Source of the DNA: Clostridia bacterium
GTDB lineage: Bacteria; Bacillota; Clostridia; Oscillospirales; CAG-272
Direction of reading: 5' to 3'
Length of the DNA stretch: 32,967 nucleotides
Assembly (NCBI GenBank): GCA_017612495.1
Contig: JAGAFQ010000062.1
Coordinates: 1-32,967 of the forward strand
A program made the position numbers and the translations under genes. Positions 1-6,540 of this stretch are shown piece by piece (position 1 is the first letter of the stretch; each line of letters begins with the position of its first letter). The notes below the pieces were generated by a model. The model was not told where the DNA came from. It did no database searches and saw only the letters and a list, made by a program, of their open reading frames with translations.

Positions 1-61
1 AATCGCCGCGACATTTGACGGTTTTTGCCTTAAAAACACCCGATTTGCTCTTTTTCAAAGC

Positions 62-87
62 AAAAACGGCGGCTGTTCAAGCCGCCG
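62..87 (-). terminator. Rho-independent terminator downstream of the ydcF-like gene
   Basis: A 7-bp GC-only stem (CGGCGGC/GCCGCCG) with a 7-nt loop is followed, reading leftward, by a run of five T. It lies about 60 bp past the stop codon of the DUF218 gene and suits its 3' end. Confidence 0.75.
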
Positions 88-100
88 AGTCAAATTCGAC

Positions 101-140
101 GGGGTTGTTAAAAAAGTCCGATGACTTTTTTAACAACCCC
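101..140. repeat. Perfect 18-bp hairpin
   Basis: GGGGTTGTTAAAAAAGTC and its exact reverse complement surround a 4-nt loop CGAT. It starts 10 bp after the stop of the DUF218 gene. Reading rightward it is followed by a T-rich stretch, so it could terminate a plus-strand gene lying left of the window. Reading leftward there is no T-run, and the terminator at 62-87 follows. Confidence 0.7.
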
Positions 141-149
141 TTTCTTGTT

Positions 150-989
150 TTATAAATCGAAAAGCAGCCTTACGTAAGCCGCATATTCGCGGCAATAGTT
201 AAACGGAACAAGCGGTAAAAATCCCGTCGCGCCGCAATAGGTGACGTTTGAATAGCCGAGTGAATTCGAATACTTGTCCGCTCGGAAAAGATGATAGCGC
301 GAAGACACGATAGCGACCTTTGTGCTGACAGAAGAGCCCATATTTTCAATGATCGCCTTTGCGTTTTTCAAATTTTTCTTGGTGTTGTCGCTTTTATCGT
401 CGGTAAGGATGCGTTCCTTTTCGATGCCCAGCAAAATAAGCTCGTTTTTCGCCGCATCTGCCTCGGAGATGTTTTCGTCTTTGCCCTTGCCGCCGCAAAC
501 GATGATCTTCGCATCGGGATTTTTCTTTGCATAATCAGCCGTCGCTTTGATTCGCGACATAAATTCGGCAGAGGGCTTTTCGCCGTCGACCTTTGCGCCC
601 AGCAAAACTATCCATTCGGCGCCGTTTTGCGGCTTATAGTCGTGGCTTATTGCCGCGATCTCAAAAACGATGAAGTTAATGAGAAGTATTCCCACGGCGC
701 AATAGAATATCGCCTTGACAGCGGGTGAAAAGAACATAAAACGTTCAAGAAAGAACGCGAACAGCGCCAAAGCGACGCCGACGATCAAAAATGCGAAATT
801 GAACCAATGCGAAAGTTTAAGCGCACATAATACGTAGCCGCCGTAGATAAGACAAACGGCACTGATAAAATATAAAATGAATTTTACGGTCCTTACTGCC
901 GACATATTATACATTTCTTCAAATTCTTCGATTTCGTCGGGATTCGGAACCGCTTCGTTTTCGGGGATTTTTTCAAGATCCTTTTTCAT
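150..989 (-). CDS. YdcF/SanA-like DUF218 domain membrane protein
   Basis: A 279-aa protein. Three hydrophobic segments (about residues 35-57, 63-83 and 91-113) are followed by a DUF218 domain (about 126-275). Its family hallmarks are visible: WIVLLGAKV, the invariant Arg in FMSRIKAT, VCGGKGKDE, SEADAAKNELILLGI and the DNTKKN turn. The family is envelope-associated (SanA, YdcF); members have been linked to cell-wall or undecaprenyl-phosphate metabolism, but the reaction here is not readable from sequence. Start: ATG at 989 has AAAGGAG 6 nt upstream; an in-frame start 33 nt further upstream has no ribosome site. It is a single gene with its own promoter and terminator. Family call secure, substrate unknown. 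Confidence 0.88.
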   Translation of the reverse strand: MKKDLEKIPENEAVPNPDEIEEFEEMYNMSAVRTVKFILYFISAVCLIYGGYVLCALKLSHWFNFAFLIVGVALALFAFFLERFMFFSPAVKAIFYCAVGILLINFIVFEIAAISHDYKPQNGAEWIVLLGAKVDGEKPSAEFMSRIKATADYAKKNPDAKIIVCGGKGKDENISEADAAKNELILLGIEKERILTDDKSDNTKKNLKNAKAIIENMGSSVSTKVAIVSSRYHLFRADKYSNSLGYSNVTYCGATGFLPLVPFNYCREYAAYVRLLFDL

Positions 990-1031
990 AAATACTTCTC
1001 CTTTCCTTCCGATTGGATACACAACACATAC

Positions 1032-1060
1032 AGTTTAACATATTTTTTCGGCTTTGTAAA
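1032..1060 (-). promoter_or_regulatory. sigmaA-type promoter for the DUF218 gene
   Basis: Read on the minus strand: TTTACA, 17-bp spacer, TAAACT, with TG at the extended -10 position. It ends about 40 bp before the ATG at 989. Confidence 0.6.
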
Positions 1061-1212
1061 CACCGTCGGAGAAAAAGCCGCAAACCGATCTCTCAAAGCG
1101 CACAAAAGCAAGGGAATATGCGCAATATCGCACAAAAGAAACGTTTGAGAAATATAGTGGGAAAATAGGCGACCGCATTGAAAAAGGAATATGTCGCGGC
1201 GAAGCCGCAAAC

Positions 1213-1301
1213 TTATTACCTATTACTTTTTACTTATTACTTCCCAAAAATCCCGAAAGAATTTAACTGATAGGTAAGAGGTAAAAGGTAAGAAGTAAGA
1301 A
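1213..1301. repeat. Imperfect inverted repeat built of a TTATTAC-like short repeat
   Basis: The left arm (1213-1245) is a run of TTATTACC/TATTACTT/TTTACTTA/TTACTTCC units on a pyrimidine-rich strand. The right arm (1269-1301) is the purine-rich counterpart (TAGGTAAG, AGGTAAAA, GGTAAGAAG). Reverse-complementing one arm onto the other gives roughly three quarters identity over 33 bp. It lies between the tRNA-Ser terminator and the DUF218 promoter. Apart from this and a small GCGGC-GAA-GCCGC hairpin at about 1196, I see nothing else in 1061-1302. Confidence 0.55.
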
Positions 1302-1302
1302 G

Positions 1303-1337
1303 AAAAAATCCCGCACACTAACGTGTACGGGATTTTT
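1303..1337 (-). terminator. Terminator of tRNA-Ser
   Basis: An inverted repeat beginning at the encoded CCA: AAAAATCCCGTACACG and its near-perfect complement around TTAG, ending in a T-rich run when read leftward. Its position directly after the tRNA fixes its role. It has T-runs in both directions and may work both ways. Confidence 0.85.
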
Positions 1338-1424
1338 GGCGCAGGGAGTGGGATTCGAACCCACGTGGCTTTGGGCCAAACGGTTTTCAAGACCGCCTCG
1401 TTATGACCGCTTCGATATCCCTGC
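1337..1424 (-). tRNA. tRNA-Ser(TGA)
   Basis: An 88-nt minus-strand tRNA with encoded CCA. The acceptor stem is GCAGGGA/TCCCTGC, the anticodon loop CTTGAAA (anticodon TGA) sits on a 5-bp stem, there is a long class II variable arm (TGGC...GCCA) as expected for serine, and the T arm is GTGGG-TTCGAAT-CCCAC. The discriminator is G, as in bacterial tRNA-Ser. It has its own promoter and terminator. Confidence 0.97.
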
Positions 1425-1436
1425 ACACCGAATGGA

Positions 1437-1466
1437 ATTATAACATACTGTATTATGCTTTGTCAA
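1437..1466 (-). promoter_or_regulatory. sigmaA promoter of tRNA-Ser
   Basis: Consensus TTGACA, 18-bp spacer, TATAAT on the minus strand, overlapping the last codons of tmk. The -10 box ends 12 bp before the mature tRNA 5' end, so the leader is very short. Confidence 0.85.
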
Positions 1467-2088
1467 CAATAGTTTTGTAAACTGCGTCAAAAAGCTTGTC
1501 GGATATCTCGTTCTTCTCTCCGTCTGACGGAATGACCGTGATATTTTCGTTTCTGCCGATATTCTTCATATAGTCAAAAAGCTTTTGGTATTCGCTTCTT
1601 ACCTCTCTTAAAATATCCGCCTTTTCATAGATCTCTTTTTTGTCGCGGTTGGTGTCTATCCTATCCATGCAAATATCGGGATTTACGTCTAAAAATACGC
1701 AAAGATCGGGCTTTCTTATGCCGGAATTGTTCAAATTAAGCGCGCAGGTCCACAAAAACTGCTCCTCGCTGCCGCGTCCCTGGTAGGCGATGGTCGAATA
1801 ATAATATCTGTCGCAAATGACGCAACAACCGTCGTCAAGCGCTTTTTGTATCTCGGTGTTATGCTCCGTTCTGTCGGCGGAAAACATAAGACCTATCGTG
1901 TTTTGCGTGACCTTAAATTTCCCCGACAATGCCTCTCTTATCAAAACTCCGATCTTGCCGCTTGTCGGCTCAAAGGTCGGATATATCTTTATTCCCGCAT
2001 CTTTGAGTCTTTGACACAATAGTTTTATCTGCGTGCCTTTTCCGCTGCCGTCAAGACCTTCTATTACAATAAATTTTCCCTTTTGCAC
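1453..2088 (-). CDS. tmk: Thymidylate kinase (dTMP kinase)
   Basis: A 211-aa protein that phosphorylates dTMP to dTDP in the cytosol. Visible motifs: P-loop EGLDGSGKGT (residues 10-19), the dTMP-binding DRYYYSTIAYQG (93-104), ADRTEH after the second helix, and a LID segment around DRIDTNRDKKEIYEK. The motif after strand 2 is EPTSGKIG instead of the REPGGT of the best-known TMPKs, so this belongs to a divergent subgroup, but length and all nucleotide-binding motifs fit. Start is GTG at 2088, with AAAGG about 10 nt upstream. It diverges from dnaA, with its own promoter. In many Firmicutes tmk lies near holB, which is not seen here. Confidence 0.93.
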   Translation of the reverse strand: MQKGKFIVIEGLDGSGKGTQIKLLCQRLKDAGIKIYPTFEPTSGKIGVLIREALSGKFKVTQNTIGLMFSADRTEHNTEIQKALDDGCCVICDRYYYSTIAYQGRGSEEQFLWTCALNLNNSGIRKPDLCVFLDVNPDICMDRIDTNRDKKEIYEKADILREVRSEYQKLFDYMKNIGRNENITVIPSDGEKNEISDKLFDAVYKTIVDKA

Positions 2089-2119
2089 GTTTTTGCGACC
2101 TTTCGATTTTTGTTAGGAT

Positions 2120-2148
2120 ATTATACATCATTTTTTTCTTTTTTTCAA
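2120..2148 (-). promoter_or_regulatory. sigmaA promoter of tmk
   Basis: TTGAAA, 17-bp spacer, TATAAT on the minus strand, about 32 bp before the tmk GTG. Its -35 box is only 24 bp from the -35 box of the divergent dnaA promoter. Confidence 0.8.
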
Positions 2149-2169
2149 TACCGCGGATATTCATTTTTT

Positions 2170-2200
2170 TGTTGAAAACTTGTTAACTATATGATATAAT
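2170..2200 (+). promoter_or_regulatory. dnaA promoter with overlapping DnaA-box-like 9-mers
   Basis: TTGAAA (2172-2177), 17-bp spacer, TATAAT (2195-2200). The 9-mer TGTTGAAAA (2170-2178) overlaps the -35, and TGTTAACTAT (2181-2190) fills the spacer. Exact copies of both recur in the spacer after dnaA (3825-3833 and 3800-3809), which suggests DnaA binding and autorepression. The promoter is seen directly; the regulation is inferred. Confidence 0.75.
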
Positions 2201-2250
2201 ATTATATATAATATATATTAAGCGAAAAATTGACGAAAGGGTTTTGCGCC

Positions 2251-3735
2251 ATGACTGAAAAAGACAACTCCTTTAATTTGATATGGGAAAAGGTCATCGA
2301 GCTTTTGGAAGAGAAGTTTTCTCTGCCGATAATGGATCTTTGGTTCAACTGTCTTTATCTCGGATATTTGAGCGACCGCTATGCCGTTTTGATCTCAAAA
2401 GAAGACTATAAGCGCGACATCGTTCAAAGCAAATACTGCGAGCTTATCTCCGACTGCTTCAAAGAAGTGCTCGGCTTTGACGTTATGACGATTATCTATT
2501 CCACCGAAAAATATAACGGCGACGTTGCGCCCATTATGAATAAGATCAAATCGCGTATGGATTCGGGTCTGCCCTTACTCGTCGGTCTCGATTCGCTTTC
2601 GGAGACAGCTCCGTCTTTTCAGCCCGGCATTCCGAAAACGGAAGAAGAACTCAAAAACGATGAGAACGAGGCGGAGATCGAGCCTAAATACTTTGAAACG
2701 AAGGGCTCATCCGAAGACGGCATCCGCTCCCGCTATACTTTTGACAACTTCATCGTCGGCTCTTCAAACAATATGGCATACGGCAGCTGCGTTGCGGTAT
2801 CGAACAATCCGGCAAGAGACTATAACCCCCTTTTTATCTACGGCAACAGCGGTCTCGGAAAAACGCATCTTCTCTATGCGCTGACTAATGCGCTGACAAA
2901 GAACTTTCCCGATTTCCGCGTCGTATATATCAAGGGCGAAGAATTCTTGAACGAACTCGTTGACAGCATCACCTACAAAAATACCGATGCTTTCAGAAAA
3001 AAGTTCCGCACCGTCGACGTTCTCATTATTGACGATATTCAATTCATCGCCAACCGCCCGACCTTGCAGGAGGAAATTTTCCACACCTTCAACGAACTTT
3101 ATGAAAACGGAAAACAAATAGTATTCACGTCCGACCGTCCGCCGAAAGATATAAATCCTCTTGAGGTGCGTGTCAGAAGCCGTTTTGAACAAGGTCTTAT
3201 CGTTGATATCCAACCGCCGGATCTTGAATTGCGTATCGCCATACTCAAACGCAAAACGCAGGAAATGGGCATCAGCGTGCCAAACGAAGTGTTGAGTTTT
3301 TTGGGCGATAAACTCGATTGCAATATCCGTCAGATAGAGGGCGTTATCAAAAAACTCCGCGCGGCAACGCAGATCTCGGGCAAAGAGATAACCCTCGAGC
3401 TTGCGAGAAATTCGATAAACGATATCATAAACGGCATTGAGCCGGTCGAGGTCACGGTCGATAAAATTCTTGCAAAGACGGCAAGAAAATACGGTGTCAG
3501 CGTTGAAGATATAAAAGGTCAGAAGAGAAACTTTGAAATCGCCTGGGCAAGGCACGTTTCCATCTATATAATAAGAGAACTCACCGATATGTCTTATCCC
3601 GCGCTCGGCAAGCTTTTCAACCGCAATCACGCAACGGCGATATCTTCATGTAACGCGGTAGATGAAAAGAGAAAAGAATCATCTTCTTTCGATTCGGAAA
3701 TTTCCGATCTTATCAACGATATAAGAATTTCATAA
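2251..3735 (+). CDS. dnaA: Chromosomal replication initiator DnaA
   Basis: A 494-aa AAA+ initiator that binds oriC and melts it. Domain I is at about 5-90 (IWEKVIELLEEKFSLPIMDLWF), followed by an acidic linker, then domain III with Walker A GNSGLGKTH (198-206), Walker B VLIIDDIQF, arginine-finger region VRSRFEQGL and sensor II RQIEGVIKKLRA. Domain IV (about 405-494) carries KGQKRNFEIAWARHVSIYIIRELT. The DNA-contacting signature, normally GGRDHTTV, reads NRNHATAI here (457-464), an unusual version. Start: ATG at 2251 has GAAAGGG 9 nt upstream; an in-frame TTG at 2230 has no ribosome site. First gene of dnaA-oriC-dnaN-recF-remB-gyrB. Confidence 0.97.
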   Translation: MTEKDNSFNLIWEKVIELLEEKFSLPIMDLWFNCLYLGYLSDRYAVLISKEDYKRDIVQSKYCELISDCFKEVLGFDVMTIIYSTEKYNGDVAPIMNKIKSRMDSGLPLLVGLDSLSETAPSFQPGIPKTEEELKNDENEAEIEPKYFETKGSSEDGIRSRYTFDNFIVGSSNNMAYGSCVAVSNNPARDYNPLFIYGNSGLGKTHLLYALTNALTKNFPDFRVVYIKGEEFLNELVDSITYKNTDAFRKKFRTVDVLIIDDIQFIANRPTLQEEIFHTFNELYENGKQIVFTSDRPPKDINPLEVRVRSRFEQGLIVDIQPPDLELRIAILKRKTQEMGISVPNEVLSFLGDKLDCNIRQIEGVIKKLRAATQISGKEITLELARNSINDIINGIEPVEVTVDKILAKTARKYGVSVEDIKGQKRNFEIAWARHVSIYIIRELTDMSYPALGKLFNRNHATAISSCNAVDEKRKESSSFDSEISDLINDIRIS

Positions 3736-3926
3736 AGTTTTTGACAGCCACGGTAAAAACGGCCTGTTAATTCAGATAAAAACCCTGTTTGGAAATCTGT
3801 GTTAACTATGTTAAAAAATACGCCTGTTGAAAAGTGTGTATTTATTAACCGTTTATTGTTTTGTTTTTTACATAAAAATTTACAGTTTTTTTTCGATTTT
3901 CGGCTTAAAACAGATACTTTTCGGAT

Positions 3927-3944
3927 ATTTCAACAATTATAACA
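3927..3944. promoter_or_regulatory. Tandem DnaA-box-like 9-mers beside the unwinding region
   Basis: ATTTCAACA and ATTATAACA abut in the same orientation, right before the C-run and DnaA-trio. In known bacterial origins two DnaA boxes occupy this place. The first matches TTATCCACA at 6 of 9 positions, the second only at 4, so this rests mainly on position. Confidence 0.5.
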
Positions 3945-3948
3945 CCCC

Positions 3949-3972
3949 CTACTACCACTACTACTTTCTATA
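3949..3972. promoter_or_regulatory. DnaA-trio tract
   Basis: The top strand reads CTA CTA CCA CTA CTA CTT TCT ATA, which on the complementary strand in the 3'-to-5' direction is GAT GAT GGT GAT GAT GAA AGA TAT. This matches the repeated 3'-(G/A)AT trio element on which DnaA assembles on single strands. It sits between the CCCCC cluster and the AT-rich stretch, as expected. Confidence 0.75.
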
Positions 3973-4004
3973 AATAATCTATATTAAAGTGAGAGGAAAA
4001 AGAA

Positions 4005-5159
4005 ATGAAAATCGTTTTTGATAAACTCACATTGCAAAATGCAATATCTCCGCTTCTTTGTGCCATTGCCACAAATACGTCTTTGCCCTCGACAGAAGGT
4101 ATTCAGATAAAAACAGAAGACGACGGCAGCTGCACGCTGACCTCTTATGATTTGACAAAAGGTGTCAGAACTAAAATAAAAGCAGAAATTTACAGCGGCG
4201 GCAACGTTATCATAAACGCGGCAAAATTAAGCCAGATAGTAAAGGTGATGCCTGGTGATATAACCATCGACGTCGATTCGAATTATAAAGCAAAAATTTC
4301 AAGCGGAAAGAGCGAATTTTCACTTTCCGTTCTGCCCGGCGAAAATTTCTCGCCGTTACCCGATTTGCGCGGTGAAAGAGGCTTTGAAATTTCGCAGGAT
4401 ATTTTCAGAAAAATGATAAATCAAACGCTTTTTGCGGCGGCAGTAGCGGATTTTCGTCCTCAACTGAACGGTGTTTACTGTGAGATCACGAAAAATAAAG
4501 TTTTGATGGTAGGCTGCGACAGTTTCAAGCTCGCCATAAAATCTGCCGAATCGGATATTGAAAACAGAAGTCTTAACGACGAAGAACTCAATTTCAAATT
4601 CATCATTCCCACAAAGACTTTGCAGGAACTTTTAAGACTTATGAACAAGGAAAAGACCGTAAAGGTAATGATGACGATAAAGCACATCATCTTTTTCCTT
4701 GAAGATGTTATCTTCTTCTCGCGTCTTGTTGACAGTGATTATTTGAGTTATGAAAGATTCATTCCCACCGATATAAAGGCGGAATGTATCGTTGACAGAG
4801 ATGCGTTTTTGGGCTCTCTTGAAAGATCGTCTCTCATAACCGAAGACCGCGCCATCGGTCAGGAAAAGAGCGGTGTGCGTCTTTCGGTAGAGGCAAATTC
4901 ACTCATCGTTTCATCGACCTCCGTTTCGGGCTCTTCTTTTGACGAGATCTCATCGAAAAATACCGGTGATCTTATGAAGATAAGCTTCAACTGCAAATAT
5001 TTGCTCGATACCATAAGGGCGACGGAATGTGAAAAATTGAGACTTTCTTTTTCAACACCGCTCACAGGTATGACCATAAGACCCGTATTGACGGAAGAAA
5101 ATGATAAAAACGACGACTTTACGTTTATGGTAACTCCCGTCAGAACAAAAGATCTATGA
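4005..5159 (+). CDS. dnaN: DNA polymerase III beta subunit (sliding clamp)
   Basis: A 384-aa clamp subunit that forms a ring around DNA and tethers the replicative polymerase. Length and the three-repeat layout fit the family (usually 365-380 aa). Recognisable segments: MKIVFDKLTLQNAISPLLCAI at the N terminus, LSVLPGENFSPLPD near the end of repeat 1, FAAAVADFRPQLNGVYCEI opening repeat 2, and FMVTPVRTKDL at the C terminus, a version of the usual PMR. Start: ATG 4005 with GAGAGG about 8 nt upstream. The stop overlaps the recF start by 4 nt (ATGA), so the two are translationally coupled. The S4-like gene yaaA often found here is missing. Confidence 0.96.
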   Translation: MKIVFDKLTLQNAISPLLCAIATNTSLPSTEGIQIKTEDDGSCTLTSYDLTKGVRTKIKAEIYSGGNVIINAAKLSQIVKVMPGDITIDVDSNYKAKISSGKSEFSLSVLPGENFSPLPDLRGERGFEISQDIFRKMINQTLFAAAVADFRPQLNGVYCEITKNKVLMVGCDSFKLAIKSAESDIENRSLNDEELNFKFIIPTKTLQELLRLMNKEKTVKVMMTIKHIIFFLEDVIFFSRLVDSDYLSYERFIPTDIKAECIVDRDAFLGSLERSSLITEDRAIGQEKSGVRLSVEANSLIVSSTSVSGSSFDEISSKNTGDLMKISFNCKYLLDTIRATECEKLRLSFSTPLTGMTIRPVLTEENDKNDDFTFMVTPVRTKDL

Positions 5160-6256
5160 TCTGTAAATCGGTAAGCATTAAAAATTTTCGCAATCTTTCT
5201 TTATCAAAAGCCGAGTTTTCGCCGGGTGTCAACGTGATTTACGGCGATAACGGTCAAGGCAAGACGAATCTTTTGGAAAGCATCTATATCTTTGCGGCGT
5301 CGCGTTCGTTTCGCACAAATCACGACGACGAGCTTATCTGCTTTGACAAAGATGCCGGCGATATTTCGATACGATACGAAACGTCGCAAAGAGAAAATGA
5401 AATAAAGATCAAATACAGAAAGGGCGAAAAAAAGAAGCTTTATAAAAACGGTGTTGAAATTTCAAAAATAAGCGAATTTTTGGGCAATTTCAGAGCCATT
5501 TTGTTCTGTCCCGAGCATTTGTCGATGATAAAAGACGGTCCGCAGAACAGACGCTTGTTCATTGATATGGCGATATCGCAGATAAATCCTTTGTATGTAA
5601 AAAAATACCAGAAATACATCGCGATACTCAAACAAAAAAATATGCTTTTGCGCGATGCGCAAGAGGGCAAGGATATCAGCGGCACACTCGATATATGGAA
5701 TATGCAGCTTGCCGATGTCGGCGCCGAAATAACGCTTGAAAGAAAAAAATATATATCGCGTCTTTATGAAAGCGCAAAGGATTTTTATTCGGATATAGTG
5801 AGCGAAAAGAAACAAAAGGAAGAACTCACCATGCACTTGCAATGCGGCACTGATTCCGATTCAAAAGCGGAGATAGAAGATTTTCTTTACCGCAGATATT
5901 CAGAAAATACCGAAAGGGAGATAAAAAACGGATCAACGCTTTTCGGTCCCCACAGGGATGATCTGCTTTTGTTTTTGAATCACAAGGACGCAAGACTTTT
6001 TGCGTCGCAGGGACAGTCGAGAAGCATAGTCCTTGCGCTCAAGCTTGCCGAGGGCGAGATATCAAAAGAAATATGCGGCGAATATCCCGTATTTTTGCTC
6101 GACGATATTTTGAGCGATCTCGATATAGGCAGACAAAGCTACGTCTTATCGAAAATAGCAAAAAGACAAGTTATTTTGACAACTTGCACGTCCGAATACA
6201 AAGACAAATTTTCGGATGCGAAAATAATAAACATATCAGGCGGAAAAATCATATAA
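5156..6256 (+). CDS. recF: DNA replication and repair protein RecF
   Basis: A 366-aa SMC-like ABC ATPase that loads RecA at single-strand gaps with RecO and RecR. Motifs: N-terminal MICKSVSIKNFRNL, Walker A YGDNGQGKTNLLESI (about 29-43), FCPEHLSMIKDGPQNRRLFID, the signature region FASQGQSRSIVLALKLAE, and Walker B VFLLDDILSDLD (about 315-326). Length matches the family. It starts inside the dnaN stop (ATGA), with no clear separate ribosome site, and is followed after 12 nt by the remB-like gene. Conserved position in the dnaA operon. Confidence 0.96.
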   Translation: MICKSVSIKNFRNLSLSKAEFSPGVNVIYGDNGQGKTNLLESIYIFAASRSFRTNHDDELICFDKDAGDISIRYETSQRENEIKIKYRKGEKKKLYKNGVEISKISEFLGNFRAILFCPEHLSMIKDGPQNRRLFIDMAISQINPLYVKKYQKYIAILKQKNMLLRDAQEGKDISGTLDIWNMQLADVGAEITLERKKYISRLYESAKDFYSDIVSEKKQKEELTMHLQCGTDSDSKAEIEDFLYRRYSENTEREIKNGSTLFGPHRDDLLLFLNHKDARLFASQGQSRSIVLALKLAEGEISKEICGEYPVFLLDDILSDLDIGRQSYVLSKIAKRQVILTTCTSEYKDKFSDAKIINISGGKII

Positions 6257-6268
6257 GCGGAGTATGAA

Positions 6269-6529
6269 ATGTATCTTCACATAGGAAAAGATAAGCTCAT
6301 TTTTACCGAAAACATCATAGGCATATTCGATCTTGATACGTCAACGGTATCGGATATAACAAAGACGTATATAAACAACGCGCAAAAGGATATGCGCATA
6401 GTGAACGTCTGCGACGATATTCCGAAATCGTTTATACTCTGCAAAGAAAACGAAAAGTTTATTATTTACATTTCTCAACTTGCTTCCCAAACGCTTAAAG
6501 GAAGAATGAGAAAGAATAATTTTGGATGA
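6269..6529 (+). CDS. remB: RemB/YaaB-like DUF370 protein
   Basis: An 86-aa DUF370 protein in the same recF-gyrB interval as yaaB/remB of Bacillus subtilis. Hallmarks: MYLHIGKDKLIF, ENIIGIFDLDTSTVS, and DIPKSFILC followed by YISQLASQTLKGR. Related RemA is a DNA-binding regulator of matrix genes; RemB's own role is less clear, so the symbol reflects position and family, not proven function. A GGAG lies upstream of ATG 6269. The stop overlaps a possible gyrB ATG (ATGA), indicating coupling. Confidence 0.9.
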   Translation: MYLHIGKDKLIFTENIIGIFDLDTSTVSDITKTYINNAQKDMRIVNVCDDIPKSFILCKENEKFIIYISQLASQTLKGRMRKNNFG

Positions 6530-6540
6530 GAGGTATGGAA

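Larger units (their letters stand above)
3736..4004. other. oriC: Probable chromosomal origin (oriC), dnaA-dnaN spacer
   Basis: A 269-bp gene-free AT-rich region in the classic oriC position. It has no TGTGGATAA box, but several TGTT-type 9-mers: TGTTAATTC (about 3766), TGTTAACTA (3800), TGTTAAAAA (about 3809), TGTTGAAAA (3825), and an adjacent pair ATTTCAACA-ATTATAACA (3927-3944). The pair is followed by CCCCC, a run of CTA-type triplets (DnaA-trio) and an AT-rich stretch (about 3970-3990). That order is the basal unwinding module known from Bacillus subtilis oriC. Position and module are seen; origin activity is inferred. Confidence 0.8.

Noticed and set aside
2764..3630. A 288-codon open frame on the minus strand
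   Set aside because: It lies wholly inside dnaA on the other strand; the translation has no recognisable motif and no ribosome site. It is a by-product of dnaA codon usage.
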